IMG/VR virus record: IMGVR_UViG_3300042691_000298
Span: 1-26,274 of that record
Length of the DNA: 26,274 nucleotides
Origin: a virus
Strand: one strand, 5' to 3'
Shown one piece after another: positions 14,902-21,492 of this stretch. Under the pieces are notes generated by a model, which saw nothing but the letters and a program-made list of their open reading frames with translations, did not search any database and was not told the DNA's origin. The position numbers were made by a program, and so were the translations under genes. Positions within the stretch are counted from its first letter, which is position 1. Each line of letters starts with the position of its first letter.

Positions 14902-15285
14902 ATGCCAATTACCAAAGAAACTGCAATTGATCAAATTACCGTAACAGAGAACGGTATTGTTTTGTACCGCGAGGCCACGAGGATTGTTGAGGATGGGGTT
15001 ATGTTGACCCAGACTTATCACCGCTCCTCTTTGACGCCGGGTCAGGACTTGACTGGGGTGCCCGCCAATGTCGTTGCGATTTGCAATGTAGCATGGACGC
15101 CTGAGGTTATCGCTGCTTATCAAGCGCAGATGGCGGCGGCAGCGGCGGCAGCGGCGGCAGCGGCGGCAGCGGCGGCAGCAGCGGCAGCGGCAGCAGAAGC
15201 AGCGGCAGCAGAAGCAGCGGCACCGGCCCCGGCCCCGGCCCCGGCCCCGGCCCCGGCCCCGGCCCCGGCCCCCACCGAGGGGTGA
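14902..15285 (+). CDS. small fibre-associated protein with poly-Ala and (Pro-Ala)8 tail
   Basis: A 127-residue protein. ATG 14902 is chosen because ATAAGGAG (14888-14895) lies just upstream; earlier in-frame starts fall inside the fibre gene. The first 77 residues are a compact domain (IDQITVTENGIVLYREATRIVED, MLTQTYHRSSLTPGQDL, PANVVAICNVAWTPEVIAAYQAQM) common in phages just after fibre genes. Residues 78-98 are 21 consecutive Ala, followed by E-AAAA-E-AAA and (Pro-Ala)8-PTEG. This tail is coded by tandem repeats and is probably a helical then extended linker. Function of the domain is unknown; no partner can be read from the sequence. Confidence 0.75.
   Translation: MPITKETAIDQITVTENGIVLYREATRIVEDGVMLTQTYHRSSLTPGQDLTGVPANVVAICNVAWTPEVIAAYQAQMAAAAAAAAAAAAAAAAAAAAAEAAAAEAAAPAPAPAPAPAPAPAPAPTEG
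15133..15272 (+). repeat. GCN alanine tract plus (GGCCCC)8 hexanucleotide array
   Basis: The 9-base unit GCGGCGGCA is repeated five times from 15133, then irregular Ala codons follow, then GGCCCC is repeated eight times without error at 15225-15272. On the minus strand this is (GGGGCC)8, which can form G-quadruplexes. All units are multiples of three and stay in frame. Confidence 0.95.
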
Positions 15286-15289
15286 GTAG

Positions 15290-15469
15290 ATGGCCTCGGT
15301 CAACGAACTGGAGAACAAGTTGGTCACGCACGAGGCGATCTGTGCGGAGCGGTATAACACGTTCATCACCCGTGTTGACCGTCTGGAAAAGCTCTTGATC
15401 AAAGCCGCTGGGGTTCTGATCACGGGTATGGCTGGGGTGATTATTGCGATTTTGTTAAAAGGAGCTTGA
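15290..15469 (+). CDS. 59-aa membrane protein, XhlA/holin-like
   Basis: A 59-residue protein from ATG 15290 to TGA 15467-15469, with GAGGGGTGA upstream. The N-terminal half is charged with heptad-like spacing (VNELENKLVTHE, then YNTFITRVDRLEKLL), and the C-terminal residues 39-56 form a single membrane segment (AAGVLITGMAGVIIAILL) ending KGA. This soluble helix plus C-terminal TM is the layout of XhlA-type haemolysin and small holin accessory proteins. Next to the holin and endolysin genes it could be a holin partner or a pinholin-like regulator. The topology is visible; the role is inferred. Confidence 0.75.
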   Translation: MASVNELENKLVTHEAICAERYNTFITRVDRLEKLLIKAAGVLITGMAGVIIAILLKGA

Positions 15470-15470
15470 T

Positions 15471-15620
15471 ATGCCCGGAATGATGATGAACGCGAAGAAG
15501 CCTGCCGCAAAGCCAACGGCTTATAAGAAGGGCGGTATGGTGTTCAAGCCGTGCGCCCAGTGCCCGAATCCCGCCAAGTGCAAGGCGATGGGCAAGTGTA
15601 TGCTCAAAGCAAAGAAATAA
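15471..15620 (+). CDS. 49-aa basic cysteine-rich peptide
   Basis: A 49-residue protein from ATG 15471 with AAAAGGAG upstream (15457-15464). The N-terminal half is Met/Lys rich (PGMMMNAKKPAAK), then KKGGMVFKPCAQCPNPAKC and KAMGKCMLKAKK supply four Cys in a CxxC-x5-C-x5-C pattern, as in a small zinc knuckle or disulfide-bonded mini-domain. It lies between two membrane-protein genes in the lysis region. I do not recognise the family beyond similarity in style to KKGGM-containing phage peptides. Confidence 0.7.
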   Translation: MPGMMMNAKKPAAKPTAYKKGGMVFKPCAQCPNPAKCKAMGKCMLKAKK

Positions 15621-15626
15621 GGTGCC

Positions 15627-16106
15627 ATGATTGACCCCATCACCGCGTTAGCCGCTGTCTCCTCGGCGGTTAATCTTGTCAAGAAGGCTGTCAAAACCGT
15701 TCAGGATGTGCAGTCACTTGGCCCGGTGTTGGGGCAGTATTTCGATGCCAAGGCGCAGGCAATCGAAGTTGTGGAGAAGGCCAAGACGGGTACGTTCAAA
15801 GGCTCGGCTCTCGGCAAGGCGCTGGAGTTGGAGCTTGCACTAGAGCAGGCCAGAGAGTTTGAAGAACAGGTCAAAATGCTGTTCTTTCAGGCAAACAAGA
15901 TGGATGTTTGGATGCGGATCACACAACGCGCCAAGCAGATGGAAGCAGACGCAGCCCGTGCAGAAGGGCGGCGCAAGGCCGCAGCAAAGCGCAAACAGGC
16001 GGAGATCGACGACATGATCTTGATTGTTTGCGCGGTGGGCGCTGCCCTTGTTGTATTGGGTGTGACCTTCTACTTTGTGTTTGAAGCACTTCAAAGGCAG
16101 TACTGA
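15627..16106 (+). CDS. C-terminal transmembrane protein in lysis region
   Basis: A 159-residue protein, with TAAGGTG before ATG 15627. It has an N-terminal amphipathic helix region (ITALAAVSSAVNLVKKAVKTVQDV), a long charged helical middle (LELELALEQAREFEEQVKMLFF; RAKQMEADAARAEGRRKAAAKRKQ) and one C-terminal membrane segment (about 130-152, ILIVCAVGAALVVLGVTFYFVF). Long-coil plus single TM fits an envelope-bridging or spanin-like job, but no lipoprotein partner is visible, and the orientation is reversed from classical inner-membrane spanins (which have the TM at the N-terminus). I recall similar proteins near lysis genes in aquatic podoviruses. Function open. Confidence 0.78.
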   Translation: MIDPITALAAVSSAVNLVKKAVKTVQDVQSLGPVLGQYFDAKAQAIEVVEKAKTGTFKGSALGKALELELALEQAREFEEQVKMLFFQANKMDVWMRITQRAKQMEADAARAEGRRKAAAKRKQAEIDDMILIVCAVGAALVVLGVTFYFVFEALQRQY

Positions 16107-16107
16107 T

Positions 16108-16524
16108 ATGTTCCCTCTCACAGCATTACTGGGCATCGGCTCACAACTCATCGACAAGCTGATTCCTGACCCCGAAGCCAAAGCCAAGGCGCAGATGGAC
16201 TTGGCAAAGATGGCTCAGGACGGTGAGCTTGCCAAGATGGCGAACGACACCAAGCTCTTTGAGATTGAGCATACTGGCATCACCGAGCGATGGCGCTCTG
16301 ACATGGGCAGCGACTCATGGCTATCGAAGAACATCAGGCCGCTTGCGTTGATTGCCATCTTCGTGGCGTATTTCCTATTCACCGCGATGAGCGCCTTCGG
16401 CTATCACGCGCAGGAGACTTATGTGTCATTGCTCGGGCAATGGGGCCAGATCATCTTCCTCGCCTATTTCGGTGGCCGCACCGTCGAGAAGCTGGCCGAT
16501 ATGAAATACGGGAAAGACAAATGA
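16108..16524 (+). CDS. holin, 3-TM superfamily
   Basis: A 138-residue protein from ATG 16108 (AAAGG upstream; an earlier in-frame start at 16075 is inside the previous gene). It shows the pattern of the 3-TM holin family (Holin_3TMs): N-terminal hydrophobic stretch, LIDKLIPDPEAKAKAQ, acidic-basic helix, then WLSKNIRPLALIAIFVAYFLF (TM about 76-97) and a second TM (about 104-122) before FGGRTVEK. Holins make the membrane lesions that release the endolysin and time lysis. The stop overlaps the endolysin start (ATGA), which is strong contextual support. Confidence 0.88.
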   Translation: MFPLTALLGIGSQLIDKLIPDPEAKAKAQMDLAKMAQDGELAKMANDTKLFEIEHTGITERWRSDMGSDSWLSKNIRPLALIAIFVAYFLFTAMSAFGYHAQETYVSLLGQWGQIIFLAYFGGRTVEKLADMKYGKDK

Positions 16525-17030
16525 AGCACAACTGGGACGAAGCTATCAAGCATATCCTCAAGTGGGAAGGGGGGTACGTCAACCACCCGTCTGATCCGGG
16601 CGGCAGAACCAACCTTGGAGTAACTCAAAAGGTCTGGGAGGAGTGGAGTGGAAAACCTGCGACTGAAGCAGATATGCGGGCGCTCACCGTGGACATGGTT
16701 GCTCCTCTGTACAAGAAGCGTTATTGGGACGCTGTGCGCGGCGACGACCTTCCTTCTGGTGTTGATCTGTGCGTGTTTGATTGTGCCGTCAATGCTGGCG
16801 TTGGTCGGGCTAGTAAATTTCTACAGCAAACTGTTGGAGTAGCGGCAGATGGGCAGATTGGCCCCAAGACGCTGGCGGCAGTGACTGCAATGCCTGCGGA
16901 TGAGATCATCGACAAGTTTTGCGATCTGCGTGAAGCCCATTACAAGAGCCTCTCCACCTTCGCTACGTTCGGCAAGGGCTGGATGCGCAGGCTCGACGGT
17001 ATTGAAGCCGAGAGTAAACACTTGGCATAA
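16521..17030 (+). CDS. endolysin, GH108-type N-acetylmuramidase
   Basis: A 169-residue cell-wall hydrolase. ATG 16521 overlaps the holin stop; longer in-frame starts (from 16317) lie in the holin gene. The N-terminal motif KWEGGYVNHPSDPGGRTNLG is diagnostic of glycoside hydrolase family 108 (Pfam Glyco_hydro_108), with E16 as the catalytic glutamate. The region around residues 95-150 (GVAADGQIGPKTLAAV) is the usual C-terminal peptidoglycan-binding domain (PG_binding_3). Cys are at residues 84, 88 and 134. There is no signal peptide, so export depends on the holin. It is followed by AAGGA and the nozzle-like gene. Confidence 0.93.
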   Translation: MKHNWDEAIKHILKWEGGYVNHPSDPGGRTNLGVTQKVWEEWSGKPATEADMRALTVDMVAPLYKKRYWDAVRGDDLPSGVDLCVFDCAVNAGVGRASKFLQQTVGVAADGQIGPKTLAAVTAMPADEIIDKFCDLREAHYKSLSTFATFGKGWMRRLDGIEAESKHLA

Positions 17031-17039
17031 GGACAGACT

Positions 17040-19901
17040 ATGGCGGGCGTAAAGATCATCGGGTTCCTCGGCACTGCGCCGAAGATTTCGCCGGAGTTGC
17101 TGCCTAACGCGGCGGGGCAGATTGCGACCAACTGCAAGTTGTACTCCGGTGACCTGATCCCCTACCCGCAGCCTACGGTTGTCGCGAATACGGGGCGTAC
17201 CGGAACGATAAAGACGCTGTTTGCTCTACGCGATCCTATCACCGGGGCGAAGAAGTGGCTATCGTGGCTCACTGATGTAGATATTGCAGTTGCCTCGAAG
17301 ACTGACTTGGAGGAGCAGCGGTTCTACTACACTGGCGATGGGGTGCCGAAGGTCAGTAACTACCAGCGAGCGGTTAATGGCTACCCCGCCCCATATCCTG
17401 TAGGCAGTTACGATCTTGGACTTCCCGTTCCGCCCGATAGCGCTAAGCTCAGTGTAACGACCACTCCATTCGTCTCGAAGTCTGTGTATTCATATACTCG
17501 TGATGCCAATAATATCGTCACGATTCAGGTGCTTGGAGGGCATAATCTGAGGTCTGGGAACCTCATAACGATCTCTGGTTTTGCCTACATTGACGGTACG
17601 TATACCCAAGGGGGTACGTCAAAAAGCGGCACCATGTTGCAGTCATCGGCGCTTTTGACGGCCGAGATTTCAATAACAGCGCATGGCCTTCAGACTGGGG
17701 CAGTGGCTCGACTCGCGTTCAGTGGCTATGGGACTCTAAACGGCGCATACTCGGTAACCGTAATTAACCAAGACCTATTTGCCATCACAATGCCGACTGC
17801 GGCGGCGCGGTCAGGTAGCGTGACGCTGGATAACTACGGTACTTCGGCAGTCACAGTCACAATCAATAACCACGGACTTAGCAACGGAGCGCAGGTCACG
17901 CTCGACGTTACAAGCGGCACCTTGGCAGACGGTGCCTATGTTGTATCGAACGTGACTACAAATACTTTTCAGATCAACGCCTCGATTGCGCAATCAACCG
18001 GGGGCAACCTTCGGTGGGATATCCGTAGCCTCAACGTAACAAACGCCGAATGCACCGTTACCGGGGCAAATACCTTCACTTATTTCAGCCCCGGCCCGCA
18101 GATTGCTGAGACGTTCCCTTCGGTCGGGGCTGTAACGCTGGGTGGTATCGCGCAGGCGCGTAACTATGTCTTTACGTGGTACACGCCTTGGGAGGAGGAG
18201 TCTATCGCTTCTATCCCATCGGATACGCAGTACATCAAAGAGGGCACGATCACGGCTGTCACCAATGTACCGGCGGTGACGCCAAGCCTATCTACTTTTA
18301 TACGCGGCGTCCGTCTGTACCGAACGCTTGCTTCTGCCTCGGGCACCGAGTACTATCTTCTCAAGACATTGTGGTTCCCCACACTACTGTCTGGTACTGC
18401 GCAGCGCGTATCGAATGTCTCGCGGGTTACTACGGTCGACCCGCACAACCTTGATATCGATGATCGTTTTAAGATTTCTACCGCAGGGACGTTCAGTATT
18501 GCTGGGGGCATCGTTTCTGCGGTAATCAGTGATTATGTGTTTGAGTACGCGCAGACGGGTGCTGATGTAGCGCCCACCAACCTGCTCTCTGGGGTTCTTT
18601 ACCATGACGTGTCGGAAGACCCGCCTACGACGCCCCCTCGATATTGGGGGGATGCGTTTTACGCTACGTATACGCAGTCGGGTACACCTACGGTTACTGT
18701 TACGGCCCCCGGACACAGTCAAGCTGTAGGCTCTCGGATTTACCTGTCGATCACATCTGGCGCTCTGGCGTCCGGGGTCTATACAGTCAGTAGCATAACG
18801 ACGAATACATTCAATGTCGTTGCGACAACATCCGCTACAACCTCTGGGAATATTTTTGTCTCGGGGTTTGTTTTTGTAGATGATTTCGACTCCCGTGACC
18901 TGTTCGATATCCTTGCCTCTGATGATTACGACGCGCCGCCTGAAGACCTCCAAGGGTTGACTGCCATCCAGAACAATATCTTGTGTGGATTCGTTGGCAA
19001 CACGCTGTACTTCTCTGAGCCGGGGCTACCGCACGCTTGGCCTGCCAAGTACGCCGTGACGCTGGAACACAACATCGTTGGCATTGCCGCAATCAGCGGT
19101 TCTGCGCTTGTGGTCACCGACTCGTACCCCTACATCGTGTCGGGGTCTGATCCAGCAAATGGGATGTCGACGGCACGTATTGATGCCAACTTCCCGTGCC
19201 TGAATAAGAACAGCATTGTTACGATGGGCTACGGGATTGTGTACGCCACGCACGATGGGTTGGCAGTCTACTCCCCATCCAGTGGTGCCGCGATTATCAC
19301 CAAGCTGCTATACAACAACGATACGTGGCAGTCCGCGATTGATCCGTCGACGGTAATTGCCGAGTACTATGGCGACAACTATTTTGCGTCGCACTCTACG
19401 GGGGCGTTTATCTTTGAGCAGGATGCGAAGGTCGGCGGATTTTTTGTGAACGCTGATTACTCGTTTACTGCCTCTTGGTATGACGCGGTAGATGGAATCG
19501 TGTACTACGTTAGCGGGGTCAACGGCGATGTCTACGAGTGGGACGACCTCAGTCAGCCACCTACGACCCAAGAGTGGAAGTCTAAGGTCATCATCACCAA
19601 GGATATGATTAACCTCGGTGCGGCAAGAGTCGTCGCGGATTACGCCACAACCTCCGATGATTGGGACGCAGAAACAAGTCAGTGGGACGCAGCGTTCAGT
19701 AATTGGAACTTGCCCGATCAGATCACATTCCGCCTTTGGGTAGACAAAGAGTTGATTTTCTTTACAACCATTAACGATAGTGAAATTTTCAGGTTGCCGA
19801 CCGGGTATCGGACAGATACATTTGAGGTTGGCGTAGAGGGTAATGTCCGGGTGCGGGCTATCCATGTGGCAGAGACTCCGCTTGGGTTGCGGGAGGTGTG
19901 A
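17040..19901 (+). CDS. nozzle-like large tail protein with inserted repeat domains
   Basis: A 953-residue protein with TAAGGA before ATG 17040. The first ~130 residues (IIGFLGTAPKISPELLPNAAGQIATNCKL, WLSWLTDVDIAVA, EEQRFYYTGDGVPKV) and the last ~330 (NTLYFSEPGLPHAWPAKY, SALVVTDSYPYIVSGSDP, GIVYATHDGLAVYSP, VVADYATTSDDWDAETSQWD) have the repeated beta-strand look of podovirus tail nozzle proteins (T7 gp12-type tail tubular protein B), which form the tube tip as beta-propeller rings. Between them are at least four ~45-residue beta repeats with an HGL..G / SG.L..G.Y.V / TNTF core (residues 207-255, 270-325, 549-605 and a weaker one near 460-505). The nozzle role is inferred from size, order and motifs. 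Confidence 0.75.
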   Translation: MAGVKIIGFLGTAPKISPELLPNAAGQIATNCKLYSGDLIPYPQPTVVANTGRTGTIKTLFALRDPITGAKKWLSWLTDVDIAVASKTDLEEQRFYYTGDGVPKVSNYQRAVNGYPAPYPVGSYDLGLPVPPDSAKLSVTTTPFVSKSVYSYTRDANNIVTIQVLGGHNLRSGNLITISGFAYIDGTYTQGGTSKSGTMLQSSALLTAEISITAHGLQTGAVARLAFSGYGTLNGAYSVTVINQDLFAITMPTAAARSGSVTLDNYGTSAVTVTINNHGLSNGAQVTLDVTSGTLADGAYVVSNVTTNTFQINASIAQSTGGNLRWDIRSLNVTNAECTVTGANTFTYFSPGPQIAETFPSVGAVTLGGIAQARNYVFTWYTPWEEESIASIPSDTQYIKEGTITAVTNVPAVTPSLSTFIRGVRLYRTLASASGTEYYLLKTLWFPTLLSGTAQRVSNVSRVTTVDPHNLDIDDRFKISTAGTFSIAGGIVSAVISDYVFEYAQTGADVAPTNLLSGVLYHDVSEDPPTTPPRYWGDAFYATYTQSGTPTVTVTAPGHSQAVGSRIYLSITSGALASGVYTVSSITTNTFNVVATTSATTSGNIFVSGFVFVDDFDSRDLFDILASDDYDAPPEDLQGLTAIQNNILCGFVGNTLYFSEPGLPHAWPAKYAVTLEHNIVGIAAISGSALVVTDSYPYIVSGSDPANGMSTARIDANFPCLNKNSIVTMGYGIVYATHDGLAVYSPSSGAAIITKLLYNNDTWQSAIDPSTVIAEYYGDNYFASHSTGAFIFEQDAKVGGFFVNADYSFTASWYDAVDGIVYYVSGVNGDVYEWDDLSQPPTTQEWKSKVIITKDMINLGAARVVADYATTSDDWDAETSQWDAAFSNWNLPDQITFRLWVDKELIFFTTINDSEIFRLPTGYRTDTFEVGVEGNVRVRAIHVAETPLGLREV

Positions 19902-20257
19902 TGGCGACTCGTGGCCCTCGATTTGCTTCAATCCCCAGCATTCCACAGTCTGGGCTGAGCGACTGGCAGTTCAATACTTTGAACGCCATGAAAGAGAATC
20001 TTGAACTCCTGATGGGGGCGCGAGGGAGCGACAACTCAATCCGTGCTGTCGTGGCAGGGCAGATCACGGTCGACAACCCGCCAACACAGGCTATGCAGCG
20101 GGTATCCGCGCAGGGTGTCGGATTTACAATTGGTAGTGCAACGGTGCCAAGTCTTGACGACTATACAAAATTGGTGTCTGATGTCCAACAGCTTGCGAAC
20201 GATGTCGCCAATCTACGGACAGTAGTTAATGTGTTGGTAAACCAACTGAAAGGATGA
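19901..20257 (+). CDS. small structural protein after nozzle gene
   Basis: A 118-residue protein from ATG 19901, which overlaps the nozzle stop (TGATG) and has GGGAGG four bases upstream; the alternative GTG 19898 is too close to that site. N-terminus MATRGPRFASIPSIPQSGLSDWQF, middle region AVVAGQITV.NPPTQAMQRVSAQG, and a C-terminal coiled coil (LVSDVQQLANDVANLRTVVNVLVNQL) with heptad spacing. It may make a trimeric connection between fibre and tail. I recall this protein type after nozzle genes but not its function. Confidence 0.7.
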   Translation: MATRGPRFASIPSIPQSGLSDWQFNTLNAMKENLELLMGARGSDNSIRAVVAGQITVDNPPTQAMQRVSAQGVGFTIGSATVPSLDDYTKLVSDVQQLANDVANLRTVVNVLVNQLKG

Positions 20258-21054
20258 GTATGCAAAACCCCTACAACGTGTCGGCCCCGGATATCTCCCC
20301 GGCGCTTGCTGGCATCCTAAATGTCGGTTCGACTGGAGTGCCCGCCGAACGTACAAACCCCTCTGCTGGGCTGTCCGGAGCGATGCGGTCAGGCTCATCT
20401 TTCGCTCCGTCGTACCAACAGGGTGGCATGATCGGCCCCGGAGGTATGCCGGATATGTCGGGTACGCAAGCAGGGGTAAACCCTAATATCGTCGGGCAGG
20501 GCGGCGCGATGTCTCCACAGATGCTGGAGATGCAGATTAACCAGTTTGCCACTCAGCACCCGCAGCAGCTTGCGCAAATTCGACAGGTCATTCTCCAGCT
20601 TTTCCAGAGCGGGGAGTTGTCCCAAGAAGAACTTAACATGATTGTTCAGTTGGCGCAGGTTGCCGCGCAGAATCCAGAGATGTATCCGTATGTGCGGCGG
20701 TTCGCCATTCAACAGGGTATCGCCGCTGAACAGGATTTGCCGCCGCAGTACGATCAAGGGCTGGTGTTTGTGCTGTTGCTCGCGGCACGGGCGGTTCAGG
20801 CTGACCTCGGTGGGCAGAATATGATGCAGGGTGGCTCCCCCATGATGGCAGGTGGCCCAGAGGTCAGCGCTGCGCAAGTCTCCAGTGGGGCGATGCCCTC
20901 GATGGCGCGGGGTGGGGAAGTCCCGGCGTCAAAAAAATCAGACGGCTCTGTACTGATCAACGCACATGAGGGAGAATACGTCATCCCTGCCAACGTGGTG
21001 AAGATGAAGGGCAAGGAATTTTTTGACAGCCTTGTCGAGAAGTACAAAACATGA
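20254..21054 (+). CDS. virion protein with GEYVIPANVV C-terminal motif
   Basis: A 266-residue protein. ATG 20254 overlaps the previous stop; an alternative ATG at 20260 (third residue) has better spacing from the AAAGG at 20249-20253 and may be the true start. Residues 1-75 are Gly/Pro/Met-rich and disordered. The middle is helical and Gln-rich (QMLEMQINQFATQHPQQLAQIRQVILQL). The C-terminal segment DGSVLINAHEGEYVIPANVVKMKGKEFFDSLVEKY is a motif I know from the ends of phage internal virion or injection proteins. It is followed by ATGA overlap into the GNAT-like gene. A DNA-ejection or tail-internal role is likely but inferred. Confidence 0.7.
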   Translation: MSMQNPYNVSAPDISPALAGILNVGSTGVPAERTNPSAGLSGAMRSGSSFAPSYQQGGMIGPGGMPDMSGTQAGVNPNIVGQGGAMSPQMLEMQINQFATQHPQQLAQIRQVILQLFQSGELSQEELNMIVQLAQVAAQNPEMYPYVRRFAIQQGIAAEQDLPPQYDQGLVFVLLLAARAVQADLGGQNMMQGGSPMMAGGPEVSAAQVSSGAMPSMARGGEVPASKKSDGSVLINAHEGEYVIPANVVKMKGKEFFDSLVEKYKT

Positions 21055-21482
21055 GTCAGCTAACCCTCGAAATGTTGACGCCCGAACGGGTCACTGAACT
21101 GTGGCCCGTATTGGAGCCGTATTTCGAGGCTGCTTGCAATGGCAATGAGATCGCAAAGGACGAGATCGACGCCAAAGACATTTACGTTCTCGCCGTCACC
21201 GGGCTTGTGGCTATCTTCGTCGGGTTTGAGGACGGTGAGCCTGCGTTTGTGATGGGCATCCAGTTCAGTGTGGCAAACGGGCATAAATGTGCTGTTGTGA
21301 TGGCTCTGGCGGGACGCTCACTGATGAAGTTCAAGATCGGATACTGGCAGATTGTTTTGGAATGGCTTAAAGCCAACGACGTGGAGTTTCTTGATGCTTA
21401 CGCTCCGGAGCGTCTCGCCAAGTTGTATCTAAGCCGTTTCGGGTTCAATAGATCGTGTACATACGTCCGGATGACGTTATAA
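21051..21482 (+). CDS. GNAT-like protein, T7 gp13-type position
   Basis: A 143-residue protein in ATGA overlap with the preceding gene. The order of elements resembles small phage GNAT-fold proteins: helix TPERVTELWPVLEPYFEAA, strand-turn LVAIFVGFEDGEPAFVMGI, strand CAVVMALAG, helix YWQIVLEWLKANDVEF, and a terminal YLSRFGFNRSCTYVRMTL. It lies just before the three ejection proteins, the place of gp13 in T7. The classic acetyl-CoA loop (Q/RxxGxG/A) is not clear, so it may have lost enzyme activity and act as an assembly factor. Confidence in the fold is moderate; the job is inferred. Confidence 0.65.
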   Translation: MSQLTLEMLTPERVTELWPVLEPYFEAACNGNEIAKDEIDAKDIYVLAVTGLVAIFVGFEDGEPAFVMGIQFSVANGHKCAVVMALAGRSLMKFKIGYWQIVLEWLKANDVEFLDAYAPERLAKLYLSRFGFNRSCTYVRMTL

Positions 21483-21492
21483 GGAGATCAAA

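Noticed and set aside
14875-15516. 213-codon minus-strand frame with long Gly-Arg and Cys-Arg runs
   Set aside because: The (Gly-Arg) and Cys-rich runs are only the antisense reading of the GGCCCC and GCN repeats, and the frame crosses three supported + strand genes.
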